64,000 nucleotides of DNA from Cohnella abietis (GTDB taxonomy: Bacteria > Bacillota > Bacilli > Paenibacillales > Paenibacillaceae): contig NZ_AP019400.1 in the NCBI RefSeq assembly GCF_004295585.1, positions 5,611,501 to 5,675,500 of the forward strand, read 5' to 3'. Below, piece by piece: positions 1 to 9,143 of the stretch. The number at the start of each line of letters is the position of its first letter. Positions within the stretch are counted from its first letter, which is position 1. The notes under the pieces are model-generated. The model ran no database searches and was not told where the DNA came from. It saw only the letters and a program-made list of their open reading frames with translations. Both the position numbers and the translations under genes were made by a program.

Positions 1-1
1 A

Positions 2-556
2 GAGGCTTATAGCCATTCATTGAAATTGGCCTTGCAGCTTTTGACAATTCCAGATGGATATTCATTGAAAAGAGTTCAAAGCGAACAGCAAAACGGCAAT
101 GATGTTTGGTGGTTCCGTTATGAAAAGGCATCGGCGGAGAACAATGGTGTAGGCGGAGAACATTTTTCATTTGTCGTGTCAAAGAACAGCAATAAACTCC
201 TTGGCTTTACTTGGATGGATAAAAGTTTATTAAACGGAGAGCTTCCAACGAAAGAAGCAGCAAAAGAAATTGCAAAAGCGTTCTTAGACAAGGTCGAGTC
301 TGGTCTTTTTGTTAAATTAGATAATTTATGGATCGATAAGCATGATGAAAGCATTATGATAAAGAACGCTGAAAAACTAGACAACATCATCATTTCAGGG
401 ATCAAATATAAATGCTACTTAAAAGAAAATCATGATTATGCTTGGGTAATTGTCGGGAGAAACGGAGAAGTCATTACCTTCGAACAGGGGATCCAATGGG
501 TCAATGGCAGAGTCACAGAAAAATGGCTGCACGATAGCTGGGTTCAGGAGAAGTAA
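2..556 (+). CDS. YcdB/YcdC-like PepSY-type repeat protein, 3' part
   Basis: The frame is open from base 2 with no stop, so the gene very probably starts before the window; a TTG at 20 is the first internal start-like codon and has no clear ribosome binding site. The visible part resembles the repeat unit of YcdB/YcdC-type secreted proteins: a 'IPDGYSLKRV' opening, a W-x-F/Y strand ('VWWFRYEK'), and a 'VSKNSNKLLGFTW' strand. A second similar half follows ('AWVIVGRNGEVITFEQG'). These proteins are usually exported, but the N-terminus is not visible here. Function is unknown. A hairpin follows at 672-708. Confidence 0.55.
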   Translation, partial: EAYSHSLKLALQLLTIPDGYSLKRVQSEQQNGNDVWWFRYEKASAENNGVGGEHFSFVVSKNSNKLLGFTWMDKSLLNGELPTKEAAKEIAKAFLDKVESGLFVKLDNLWIDKHDESIMIKNAEKLDNIIISGIKYKCYLKENHDYAWVIVGRNGEVITFEQGIQWVNGRVTEKWLHDSWVQEK

Positions 557-671
557 AAGAACAACACCTTGATCTTTCTTCACTGAAATAATAAAGTGCA
601 GCACTCCAAATGTGTTGAATGTTGATCGCAGACAATTAGATGCTGTGGAGAAATATAAGCTCATATAGCAA

Positions 672-708
672 GAGGCATGAGTTCTGTAACATACAGAACT
701 CATGCCTC
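672..708. terminator. Hairpin between convergent genes
   Basis: A perfect 16-bp inverted repeat (672-687 with 693-708, 5-nt loop) lies between the convergent YcdB-like gene and the SLH gene. Neither side has a clean T tract, so it may act as a bidirectional terminator or only as an mRNA-end stabiliser. Confidence 0.6.
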
Positions 709-740
709 ACAAGTTACTTCATTCACACTATACTTAAGTA

Positions 741-3700
741 CTATTCAGGAATTTTAATCTCAACAACATTTATTTGCTTAGCTACAATACCTGTTCCAGA
801 AATTCTACTTCCATAAATAATACCTGTTACCGTTGCACCTGGATCACTCACAAACTGATAGCGACTATAGTTACTTGTAGACTGAACACCATCTACTATT
901 ACATAATCAATACCATTGTTATAATTTGCAGCTGCATTAACATCTTCTTTCAACGTAATTTTACCAGAACCTGAAATGATATTATTATTCACTAATGTAG
1001 TTCCTGGTATTGTTAATCTAGCGCTCGCTGCAAGCGCAATAATACCATCATTATTAACTGCATAGCCAACGTTCGATAACGTTAAATCTCCCTCTTGTAC
1101 AGTGATCTTTCCATAGTTGTAAGTTTTTCCGTTCAAATTAGTGTTACCCTTAGTTAAACGAAGCTCGCCGTTTTCTTGAATGGTAGTCATACCAGAAACT
1201 GATATAGCTCCATTTTTTACTTCCAACAATTTGTTTATGGTTAGATCGCCGTAAAGATCAACTCTACCCTTGTAATAGTCAGCATAATCTGTATTTGCGC
1301 CAATGATGTTCAGTGCACCATTAAGTTCTGTATTATTATTAATTCTAAGATTACCTTTAACGTTCAATGCACCATCTTGTTTAATAACTAAGCGATCCTC
1401 ACTACGAATACCTAAGTAGCCGTATTCTGGTACTGCAATTTCTCCGCCTGGTGCTACTGTTATTGTGTTTTTCGAAGACACACCAGCTACATAGTACGAT
1501 CTTTGTGATTCTAGCTGCGAGTTAGTTGTAATTTTCCCTCCGTTTGATACTATGATTCCTCCATTGACATGAACATTTCCAGCTCCAGTTGCACTACCAA
1601 CTACTCGTAGCTCTCCGCCTGAACCAATAGTAAAGTTAGAGTTTGAAATATAAAGGTTTTGTTTGGGCTTCAGCTCTAATGCCTTATTCAAGGTTACAGC
1701 TTCCCCATAATATGAAATATAAACATTTTTGTATTCTGCAAGTGCTTCAACTACTTTAGTCCATTGGTCCGTATTAATATATTCTTTAGTTCCATTAGTT
1801 TCATCAACTCTATTGGCTATTTCATTCACTCTCACATTTACTTGCTGATTACGACCGCCAACCTCAACCGTTACATATAGAATTAAATCATCAAATGTTC
1901 CAGCCAGTTCTTTTAGCGTTTTGTTTGCTTTAGTTATAACCTCTAAGTTTCCTTTATCATTTAATCTTGTATCTAAATCAATATTTTTCCGTGTACGATC
2001 TTCATCCCAATAATATGCGCTAACCTTAGCATCCATATTATTATATGATTCGCCTGCGAAAGGAGTAAAAATTAGCTTAAATCCAGAATAATTATTGTAA
2101 TCAATTTGAATACTTGGTCCAGTTGGTACTGAAATTTGTTTATTGAATGAAGCGTTTAAATTAAGACTATAGTTATTCCAGACTGGATCTCCACTTAAGT
2201 AGCCATTTAAGTATGAATAATAGTCCTCATGTTCGACAGCTTTAGCTAGTAACATTACCTCTACTGTTCCAACTCCACGATTTACATTGAAAATTTGTTC
2301 TCTGGTAGCTGCTCGTACATCCGTTACTACAGTAACAGTTACAGCCTCTAAAGCAATTGCTTTTCCATCTCCATCGAACCACTTAATGAAAGAAGAATAA
2401 TTACCTGTAATCACTTTAGCATTTGCATTAGTAATCGTAATTGGAATATCAATATTTCCATTTATATCAATAGCATCTTCAACTTTTGCACTAGCAGCAG
2501 CCTCAACAGAATCACGAAGTGCATACTTAGCTGCATTGCCAGCAACTTTAATATTTAGCGTATATTGCAGATCAGCATCATAATTAATAGTTTCAGATAG
2601 TACAACTTTAATTACGCCATTTGCATTAAAGCTGTAACCTTCAACCTTATTACCATTGGAATCTACAAGTGTCAAACGCTCTTCTGGAACATATGCTCCT
2701 TCAATCCATAAAGCTTTAATCGTCATATTCATATAGATTGGAGATTTATTCAAATCAACATTCCAACCGATGAAAAAATGGCCATTCTTTGTAGGAGCAG
2801 CAACTTCTGGAGTTATTTCGCCTAGTTTTACTTTTTTAGGTGCAATTTCACTTCCACCATCTGTATCGAAAGTAATTGTTAACGGAGGAATATTTCCAAT
2901 ATAAATTATGCTCAGACCATTAAGCTCAACTCGAACATATTGTTCACCGTTAATCTCAACAACCTTCCCAATCAAATTCTCCCGATCGCCTTTTTTATTT
3001 GTATGTCCAATTAGGAACGTGTACGGACTAACATCTTCATCTGCACCAAAACCAAGATTTGCTTTAGAAAGCGTTAATGTCGTTGTTCCGACAGGATGGA
3101 TTTCAGATGATGTATTATCCTCTGACTCTACTAACAATTTTGCATCTATTGCAAGATACTTAATATTAAGTGCAGCAACATCTAACTCTATATCAGCAAA
3201 TTCTTTTTCAAGAGCTGCTGCCACATTTTCCTGCTCTTTTTCAGAGACTTCATTCGCAGAAGCTGTTATTGAGAAAGAGATAGTATCTGTAGCTTTGAGA
3301 GATATCTCATTTCCTGCCTCATCCACGTATATCACATTATCCGCAACAACAACCGGTGCATTATTTAGGTTTTTATTAGCAAGATCTACTGACGCTACTA
3401 CTGTACCCGTTGCCGCACTAGTTACTGTATTACTATATTTTTCAGTACCAGTTACCTCTGCAGTTATGACTGTGCCTACATCAAGAGCTTCAACCGTATA
3501 CGTTTCCGCTTCTAATTTAACTTTACCATTAACAATCCATTTCACAGTTTTTGTTGCATTAGAAGGTGTAACAGCAACGGTTAGCTGATCACCAGAACGA
3601 ATAACTGTACCTGTTACTTCCTTATTGTTACGTTGAATCGTAGCAGCTGTCACTTTAATTGTGGAACTGCCTCCATCGCCTCCGTTGCCTCCACCACTTG

Positions 3701-4427
3701 ATGGTGTTGTTGGCACTGGTGTTGCTGTTGGAGCAGGTGTCTCGCTTGGTTTATTAACTTTAAGTCCAGCTGACTTTTCAAGGAAACGCTCAGTAATTAC
3801 TGCAACTACTGCACGACTTGCTGTGCCTTTAGGATTGAACAGATTTCCTGTCTCTCCTTGAATAATTCCTAATGCCACTGCTTGATATACTGCTTCCTTA
3901 GCCCAAGAACTAATTTGTACACTATCAGCAAATAAAGAGCTAGATTGATATTCACTTAGATCATACTTCATATATGAAGTAAGGAATCTCATCATTAGTA
4001 CTGTAATTTGCTCACGATTCAATAGATCATTAGGACCAAAAGTCCCATTACCATATCCATCAGTAAGCCCTGCACTTACAGCCCAACTTATTGCATTTGC
4101 GTACCAAGCATTCGCAGGAACATCAGTAAAGGTCTGATTTTTCACTTTAACATCAGGACCATCTAACTTCTCCGCTAATCGATTTAAAACAGTAATAAAC
4201 ATCGCTCTTGTCATTGAACCTTTTGGTTCAAATACACCTTCTGCACTTCCTTTAAATAGTCCCTCTTGAACTACCTTATTAATAGATCCTTCTGCCCAGT
4301 GTCCTTTAATGTCTGTAAGACTATTTGGTTCATTAGCAAAAACTTGTGCTGGCAATAACCCTACAAATAAGATGAATACTAATAGAGCTGCGATGTTTCT
4401 TTGAATTGTTAATCTTAGATTACTCAC
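741..4427 (-). CDS. SLH-domain surface protein with InlB-type repeat and beta-helix-like C-terminus
   Basis: Encodes 1228 residues. I chose the GTG start at 4427 because an AGGAGG (4438-4443) sits 10 nt upstream and the protein then opens with a normal signal peptide (cationic start, hydrophobic stretch, cut near AQVFA at residue 31). The longer ATG frame from 4547 would put 40 odd residues before it. Three SLH modules follow (about 36-85, 100-150, 165-215: DIKGHWAE, FTDVPANAWY, FADSVQISSW), which bind pyruvylated secondary cell-wall polymer. A Pro/Thr and Gly/Ser linker (about 230-258) comes next, then Ig-like beta domains, an InlB/Listeria-Bacteroides-type repeat (about 515-575, TFDTDGGS...FIGW), and from about residue 915 a run of short beta strands and Asn/Gly turns like a right-handed beta-helix. 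It is probably a wall-anchored adhesin or glycan-binding protein; no catalytic motif was recognised. Confidence 0.9.
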   Translation of the reverse strand: MSNLRLTIQRNIAALLVFILFVGLLPAQVFANEPNSLTDIKGHWAEGSINKVVQEGLFKGSAEGVFEPKGSMTRAMFITVLNRLAEKLDGPDVKVKNQTFTDVPANAWYANAISWAVSAGLTDGYGNGTFGPNDLLNREQITVLMMRFLTSYMKYDLSEYQSSSLFADSVQISSWAKEAVYQAVALGIIQGETGNLFNPKGTASRAVVAVITERFLEKSAGLKVNKPSETPAPTATPVPTTPSSGGGNGGDGGSSTIKVTAATIQRNNKEVTGTVIRSGDQLTVAVTPSNATKTVKWIVNGKVKLEAETYTVEALDVGTVITAEVTGTEKYSNTVTSAATGTVVASVDLANKNLNNAPVVVADNVIYVDEAGNEISLKATDTISFSITASANEVSEKEQENVAAALEKEFADIELDVAALNIKYLAIDAKLLVESEDNTSSEIHPVGTTTLTLSKANLGFGADEDVSPYTFLIGHTNKKGDRENLIGKVVEINGEQYVRVELNGLSIIYIGNIPPLTITFDTDGGSEIAPKKVKLGEITPEVAAPTKNGHFFIGWNVDLNKSPIYMNMTIKALWIEGAYVPEERLTLVDSNGNKVEGYSFNANGVIKVVLSETINYDADLQYTLNIKVAGNAAKYALRDSVEAAASAKVEDAIDINGNIDIPITITNANAKVITGNYSSFIKWFDGDGKAIALEAVTVTVVTDVRAATREQIFNVNRGVGTVEVMLLAKAVEHEDYYSYLNGYLSGDPVWNNYSLNLNASFNKQISVPTGPSIQIDYNNYSGFKLIFTPFAGESYNNMDAKVSAYYWDEDRTRKNIDLDTRLNDKGNLEVITKANKTLKELAGTFDDLILYVTVEVGGRNQQVNVRVNEIANRVDETNGTKEYINTDQWTKVVEALAEYKNVYISYYGEAVTLNKALELKPKQNLYISNSNFTIGSGGELRVVGSATGAGNVHVNGGIIVSNGGKITTNSQLESQRSYYVAGVSSKNTITVAPGGEIAVPEYGYLGIRSEDRLVIKQDGALNVKGNLRINNNTELNGALNIIGANTDYADYYKGRVDLYGDLTINKLLEVKNGAISVSGMTTIQENGELRLTKGNTNLNGKTYNYGKITVQEGDLTLSNVGYAVNNDGIIALAASARLTIPGTTLVNNNIISGSGKITLKEDVNAAANYNNGIDYVIVDGVQSTSNYSRYQFVSDPGATVTGIIYGSRISGTGIVAKQINVVEIKIPE

Positions 4428-4504
4428 TTTTTCGTTGCCTCCTAATAAATATGATATATTGTATTTATTTTTAAAATTACCCCGAATTATGGTAACATTT
4501 CCTG

Positions 4505-4532
4505 TAAATATTGTAAATGAAAATAATGTCAA
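4505..4532 (-). promoter_or_regulatory. Candidate promoter of the SLH gene
   Basis: TTGACA (4527-4532) is followed after 16 bp by TATTTA (4505-4510) on the minus strand, about 75 bp before the GTG start. The -35 is perfect but the -10 is weak. Confidence 0.35.
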
Positions 4533-4719
4533 ATTATGTTTCGTCACTCGTTTGCATCCCCTGAAGGTGTCCGTAAGATTACCCCTAAATCCATGAATCT
4601 TTCTACCAACATTATTTTAGTAGAATGAAGACCGATCACGGACTGCGAGGAATGTTTAGTGTTTTTCTTTTTTCCAGCTGATGCCGTGAAAGCGAAGAAG
4701 AAGTGATTCGTCCCTAAAA

Positions 4720-4771
4720 ACGAAAAAGTGCCGCTAAACGCCCTACCAACCGGGCATTTAACGGCGCTTTC
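4720..4771 (-). terminator. Terminator-like hairpin after the MMPL remnant
   Basis: A long imperfect inverted repeat (about 4723-4743 with 4750-4770) is followed on the minus strand by a T-rich tract. It directly follows the stop of the MMPL fragment, so the terminator has outlived the gene it served. Confidence 0.75.
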
Positions 4772-4773
4772 GT

Positions 4774-5405
4774 TTATACGGCACCTTCTTTGGCTTTCAG
4801 CTCGGCGAGCAACTTGTCCCCTTCAACGTCCAAATTCGGTACGAGGCGATCCAGCCACTTCGGCAGCCACCAAGCATTGTCACCGAAGATGGCCATAACC
4901 GCCGGAACTAGCGTCATACGGACGAGGAACGAGTCGATCAGAATACCGACGGCAAGTGCGAGACCGATCTGCTTGATCATGATATCATGGCCGAAAACAA
5001 ATCCGGCGAATACGGATACCATGATGACCGCGGCGACCACAACGACAAGACGATGCCGACAATAGCGGCCCATCGGCCTTTCACGACGCCTTTCACCCAT
5101 GCGGACGAAACCTTATTGTGTTGAGCGGACAAGTTAACTTTGTTTTTCTCGCGCAACTTTGCCGAGCAGATTCGTTCGCCGATCAAGCCGAGCAGCGCGG
5201 GCAGCAGGGTCAGCGCGACGAGTACGTTGACAAAGACGGTCGCAGCCGCGACGAGCGCCATCGTGGTGAGAAATCCGATGCCAATGACGAGCATGCCGCT
5301 TAAGGCGATGATGACTGTCAAGCCAGCGAAGAACACGGCGCTTCCGGCGGTGCCGATCGCCCGGCTCGCCGCTTCACGCGCGCTCAGCCCTTGATCGAGG
5401 ATCAA
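4774..5405 (-). pseudogene. Remnant of an MMPL/RND-type membrane transporter
   Basis: Two minus-strand pieces in different frames look like parts of one MMPL-family transporter (normally about 700-1000 residues). The piece ending near 5055 from 5405 matches the last helices of the first membrane half (QGLSAREAASRAIGTAG, then hydrophobic helices ending LPALLGLIGERI). The piece 4774 to about 5055 matches the final helices (IGLALAVGILIDSFLVRMTLVPAVMAIFG) and the cytoplasmic tail (WWLPKWLDRL). The N-terminal half, and the stretch between the seventh and eleventh helices, are missing, and the two pieces join with a frame change near 5055. It cannot encode a working transporter. The upstream break near 5400 coincides with mobile-element-like sequence. 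Confidence 0.8.
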
Positions 5406-5668
5406 GCAAAGGTTGGGACAAAACTGCTTGATCGCAGTGCTTTCCTAGGTGGCTGCGCTCCGCTATGATCGGCATCAGCGTAATTGAGTAAGAGGGGGCA
5501 ACTAGCCCCCATCTTCTCACACCACAGTACGTCAGACTGTCTAACAATTTGGGTGCAGTTCACCTCTTTGCTATTTCCGCCAATACATCTCCGATTTAAT
5601 TGTCCTTCCGCACTAACAATGAGCGGCACTCCACATGCCCCGTATGCGGGATTATATCCCGCTACGGC
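5406..5668 (-). mobile_element. Mobile-element debris (possible group II intron 3' end and IS terminal repeat)
   Basis: Read on the minus strand, 5483-5535 holds a GTACTGTGGTGTGAGAAG-like stretch, a G5C hairpin (5494-5499 with 5505-5510) and a CTTACTCAATT end. This resembles, from memory, the domain V-VI end of bacterial group II introns. Next to it (about 5537-5563) is a sequence reminiscent of IS3-family terminal repeats (TGCACCCAAATTGTTAGACA on the minus strand). At 5640-5667 lies a two-tier hairpin (CCGTA..TACGG around GCGGGAT..ATCCCGC). No reverse transcriptase or transposase frame survives. The segment lies exactly at the broken edge of the MMPL remnant, which supports insertion or deletion events. 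Identification is by memory only. Confidence 0.35.
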
Positions 5669-5671
5669 GGT

Positions 5672-7042
5672 TTACATGAGCTTCGCCAGCTCATCCAGAA
5701 ACGCCGGCCGCTTATTATATTCAGCCTTTAATTGAAGGATGATCACTATCTGACTTCCTTTTCCGACTATATATTTATAACGCTTAAGCATGGCGCACAC
5801 GTTCTGGTACTCTTTCCTGCTTGAAGCCGAACCGGCAACATCGGAGATGTAATTGCTATAAATCCGCTCCACCTCCTCGCTGTAATCTGCAAACAGTCGG
5901 GCGGCATATTTTTCAATCTCGGAAGGATTGGCTCCTACGTAAGTCATCATTTCTCCTATATCCTTTTTGTCTGATATAAGTCTAAGATACACCTCCCTAG
6001 TTTTCCAATTGTTAGACTCCTTCAGCTCCGCAATGATGTCGCGATAGAGCTCGTCTTTGTCCCCTTCATATATCAATTCCATATAATGATAATAACGATA
6101 GTCCCCCTTTAGCAAAAGCTCCCTTGCCAGCAGCTCCTGCTCTTTCTTAAGGGAAAGCTTCTCATAAACTTCAAGTCTTGCAGCTTGCCACTTGATAATT
6201 AAACCGGGAAGTTGCTGATCCTGCTTTTCTCCTTCTTCGGCTAACTCTATAGCGCGGCGATAATCTAAGCTCTCCATGCTGATATTAATTGCTAGCTCAC
6301 GAAAATATGTAAAATGAAGATGCTCACTCACAAACTTATTCGCTTCCTCCTTGGAGCCATATTGCTGGATGAGCTGGAATAAAATCTTGTGTAGCGCTTC
6401 ATTTGAATATTTTTGGTAACTGTCATTGGCGTTGGATACAATTTGGTTAGAAATCGTCCCCTCCAATTGTTCCCTGAGCTTCTCCACATCCGCAAATCCG
6501 GCGCATATATGGAATATTGAAATCTGAAAATCTTCCCATCCCTGAAAAATGCCGCTCTCGCTCACACTCAATAGACGTTCAAAAAAGCTCATCCGGACAG
6601 AGAGTTCCTGTTGATCCAGGCTACTGGCGATTTCGCGGATACACTCTAATACCTCTTCCACCAGCATGCCGATATCGCCGTTCGAATCATCCGCGTATTG
6701 AAACGCGGCTATTCCTTCTTCCAGCACCAATACAGCAATTTCCAGCGCTAACGATTCATCCTGTTCTCCGTTTGTGTTCTCCAGCAAGGCAAGCATATCC
6801 ATTGCAAAACTGTAAGTTTCTCTGTAAGGGATAAAGTGTTCTCTGCCGACATATTTTTTCACAATGGAATCAATGGCTCTCTTGCAAGACTGAATCTGTT
6901 TAGAATGATCCCCTTTGGCGTATTTGACTATGAGTCCGTTCTTAAACGCATCATCTCCTCCTGCAACTTGGACAATGATACGAATCAGTTCTTCTTTGGA
7001 CAAGCTTTTCAATACTTCTTCTATTTCAGACGGCTTCGCCAT
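5672..7042 (-). CDS. Helical-repeat protein of unknown function (456 aa)
   Basis: The ATG at 7042 has a GGGAGT site 10 nt upstream. The protein has no signal peptide or membrane helix and is almost entirely alpha-helical and acidic, with TPR/HEAT-like helix pairs. The N-terminus (EEVLKSLSKEELIRIIVQVAGGDDAFKNGL) resembles the opening of DUF6880-type proteins, and the C-terminus (LKAEYNKRPAFLDELAKLM) resembles the tail of helical proteins associated with SWIM zinc fingers, but no SWIM motif is present. It may be a scaffold or a separated partner of such a protein. It ends only a few bases before mobile-element debris, yet its C-terminal helix looks complete. Function unknown. Confidence 0.8.
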   Translation of the reverse strand: MAKPSEIEEVLKSLSKEELIRIIVQVAGGDDAFKNGLIVKYAKGDHSKQIQSCKRAIDSIVKKYVGREHFIPYRETYSFAMDMLALLENTNGEQDESLALEIAVLVLEEGIAAFQYADDSNGDIGMLVEEVLECIREIASSLDQQELSVRMSFFERLLSVSESGIFQGWEDFQISIFHICAGFADVEKLREQLEGTISNQIVSNANDSYQKYSNEALHKILFQLIQQYGSKEEANKFVSEHLHFTYFRELAINISMESLDYRRAIELAEEGEKQDQQLPGLIIKWQAARLEVYEKLSLKKEQELLARELLLKGDYRYYHYMELIYEGDKDELYRDIIAELKESNNWKTREVYLRLISDKKDIGEMMTYVGANPSEIEKYAARLFADYSEEVERIYSNYISDVAGSASSRKEYQNVCAMLKRYKYIVGKGSQIVIILQLKAEYNKRPAFLDELAKLM

Positions 7043-7157
7043 TTTTATTTACACTCCCAAATCAAACCTAATTGATAATTACCTTTATTCCTTCTAGACT
7101 CGCCAACCACCAATTTGTGGCTATCCAATTTTGAGATGATTACTAAGTTGTCGGAAA

Positions 7158-7192
7158 TAAAAAAACACGACAAAAGACGCTCTCTTGTCGTG
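7158..7192 (-). terminator. Rho-independent terminator of the PIN-domain gene
   Basis: On the minus strand a CACGACAA / TTGTCGTG hairpin (about 7166-7192) is followed by a run of seven T, shortly after the PIN gene's stop. Confidence 0.85.
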
Positions 7193-7205
7193 CCTTGCTA
7201 TATAG

Positions 7206-8282
7206 TTATCGACCAAAAGGTCCATAAGCCATGGTGTCAATGAGTTGGATTACAATCTGATCTTCATTTTCATAGGATTCAAAAAAATGAGCGCCTTGTT
7301 CCGAGGAATCCACTGCGATAACTTCTCGCAAGGCATTTGTCAATCCAGAATCAAAGCGATTTAACACTAACAAACCGAACCTCAAATCCTTCGAGCCATA
7401 ATAAAAAACAGACTGAATATTTTTGTCCGATAATTTATCCACGTTTATGGATGGGAGATACTGTTGGAGCAGAGGTTTTAGTATGGCTCTTAGCTCGGCT
7501 GTAGGGGACTTACGCTCTGACACTGGTAGTGTTGCAATGGCTTTAAAAATCTCCTGGCCCTTTTTAGTCGGCTCAATAAAATCATCAGCATTTGCCGTAT
7601 AATAAATATGCTTGGGATCTATGCTTATCTTTTGTAATAACCATTCCGATGCCGCAAGTGTCTTGTTCTTAGACCAATTGTCATAGTTAGCTTGCTTTCT
7701 TTCTTGGAAACTATCGCGAAAAAATCTGTTTTGTACAAAGGAAAACAAGCTGAATACAATAGCGCCAATTAAAATGATTTTGAATAATCCGCCTCTTTTT
7801 AGAAATTTTTGCAAAGAAAATCCACTTGTTGCGCGGTTCCCATCCGAAATATCTAGAACATCAAGCCCAGCGTTTCTCGCTGTGATTTTCGCTCCGCGGT
7901 CATTGGATACAAAACAAACAGGCGTACCATGCGTGTTATAGAGAAGATAGGAAGCAAGAATACGGTCATCCATGCTTCCGCTTAGTTGATGCTGAGCTAG
8001 CACTGCTGAGTCAGCAGAGGGCAGTATCTTAATGTGTTGCTCGTTAATTTGCGCTTCTTCAATTAGTTTAAAGGCTCGCCGTGCATTAGCTGCAACAACC
8101 TGATTCGAATTATTTTTTAAGCCATCTAATTCTTTCAGAACATCACGACTTAGCACAATGCTTCCTTGTTTTAACAACTGCACAACTGATTCTGGACGAT
8201 GCATAAGAATATTGGTATCCAGTCCAAATACCGATCCTTTTGCTATCTGTTCGTTAATATCCTTTTTCAGATTTTTGCTCAT
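7206..8282 (-). CDS. PIN-domain protein with a membrane anchor and extra C-terminal domain
   Basis: ATG at 8282 with AGAGGAG about 12 nt upstream; 358 residues. Residues 16-150 form a PIN ribonuclease-like domain of the kind found at the N-terminus of PhoH2/YlaK proteins. The acidic residues expected at the metal site are visible: D22 (LDTNILMHRP), E51 (KELDGLK), D105/D106 (SMDDR) and D128 (SNDRG). Instead of the PhoH ATPase there is one membrane helix (about 166-183) and a 170-residue domain I do not recognise (LPSINVDKLS, FYYGSKDLRFGLLVL). No antitoxin-like partner gene is adjacent. The PIN half should be cytoplasmic. Membrane tethering of a PIN nuclease is unusual. A terminator follows at 7158-7192, so it is probably monocistronic. 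Confidence 0.8.
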   Translation of the reverse strand: MSKNLKKDINEQIAKGSVFGLDTNILMHRPESVVQLLKQGSIVLSRDVLKELDGLKNNSNQVVAANARRAFKLIEEAQINEQHIKILPSADSAVLAQHQLSGSMDDRILASYLLYNTHGTPVCFVSNDRGAKITARNAGLDVLDISDGNRATSGFSLQKFLKRGGLFKIILIGAIVFSLFSFVQNRFFRDSFQERKQANYDNWSKNKTLAASEWLLQKISIDPKHIYYTANADDFIEPTKKGQEIFKAIATLPVSERKSPTAELRAILKPLLQQYLPSINVDKLSDKNIQSVFYYGSKDLRFGLLVLNRFDSGLTNALREVIAVDSSEQGAHFFESYENEDQIVIQLIDTMAYGPFGR

Positions 8283-8519
8283 GTAGCGCTTACGCTCCTC
8301 TTAAGTTGATTAGCTCAATTATAACCCACTTTCCGCATAACAAAAGGAAGTAAATCCCAATTTATCTAGACTGACGTAGCACGATGCGTATCCGAGCCTT
8401 GATGCTGATGTCCATTCTCTGTGCCAGGCACCTGGCGGTCACCTTAACGAATTACACTTATAAAATTCTTAAATATACCCAATACTTAGGTTACACAAAA
8501 AACAGACGAGGTGCTTGCT

Positions 8520-8984
8520 TTGAATCCATTTTCTCTAATAATCTCAATACTCATTTTAGTTCTTATTTTGAGGGGCCTTATCCGGGGCAGTAAAGAGCCA
8601 TTGCACGATTCTGGTCGGAGAATATTGATTCCGGTTCTCTATATCTCTACATCTTTGTTTGAATTGTTCGACCCTGAGTTGGTGCTTACATCTGGCAGAA
8701 TTGTTAGTTCGATTGGTATAGGTGCAGTTCTGTCGATTCCATTAATTCTACTGACACAATTCGAACGGAAATCGGATGGCAGAATGTATTATAAAAGAAA
8801 CGTATCTCTTTATGTTTTAATTATTGTTATCTTCTCGATCCGCTTCTTTGACTTCTTGTTTATATCCGGCATCGATGCCAAGACACTTGGATTCCTGAAT
8901 AATGTAGTCACCTTAACCTATATTGCCATTTGGCGTATCGTTAGCTTCTTTAAATTTCGTAACGCAAAGTCTAGATTTAGCTAA
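8520..8984 (+). CDS. CcdC-like (DUF1453) membrane protein
   Basis: I favour the TTG at 8520 because GAGGTG (8508-8513) lies 6 nt upstream; a GTG at 8511 overlaps that site. The 154-residue protein has four or five hydrophobic helices. Its pattern follows CcdC: an N-terminal helix, RRILIPVLYISTSLF, then IGIGAVLSIPLILLTQFE, a YYKRN loop and a final IAIWRIVSFFKFR. CcdC belongs to cytochrome c maturation loci in Bacillus, but no ccdA or res genes are nearby, so the role here is open. It is convergent with the LacI gene, and a strong shared terminator lies between them. Confidence 0.75.
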   Translation: MNPFSLIISILILVLILRGLIRGSKEPLHDSGRRILIPVLYISTSLFELFDPELVLTSGRIVSSIGIGAVLSIPLILLTQFERKSDGRMYYKRNVSLYVLIIVIFSIRFFDFLFISGIDAKTLGFLNNVVTLTYIAIWRIVSFFKFRNAKSRFS

Positions 8985-9078
8985 GGGAGCCTATACTCTT
9001 ACGGCGGAAACCGTGGGGTTGGGTTGCTAAGTTTTGAAAGACAGCTATGCCGTGCCTCTTTTGTTCCTTGCTTCTCGC

Positions 9079-9128
9079 AAAAACACCTCCGACGTTCCGT
9101 CTTTCTACGGAACGTCGGAGGTGTTTTT
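9079..9128. terminator. Strong bidirectional terminator
   Basis: A perfect 22-bp inverted repeat (9079-9100 with 9107-9128, 6-nt loop) whose ends are A5 and T5 separates the convergent CcdC-like and LacI genes. It can terminate both. Confidence 0.95.
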
Positions 9129-9143
9129 ATTACTCCTACATAG

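Noticed and set aside
2908..3588. 226-codon plus-strand frame opposite the SLH gene
   Set aside because: It is antisense to a clear SLH surface protein, shows low-complexity Ser/Thr/Val composition and has no ribosome site.
4548..4719. Possible small gene between the SLH gene and the MMPL remnant
   Set aside because: No frame with start, ribosome site and credible length on either strand.
8384..8593. 69-codon frame before the CcdC-like gene
   Set aside because: It overlaps the CcdC-like start, has no ribosome site and no recognisable sequence.
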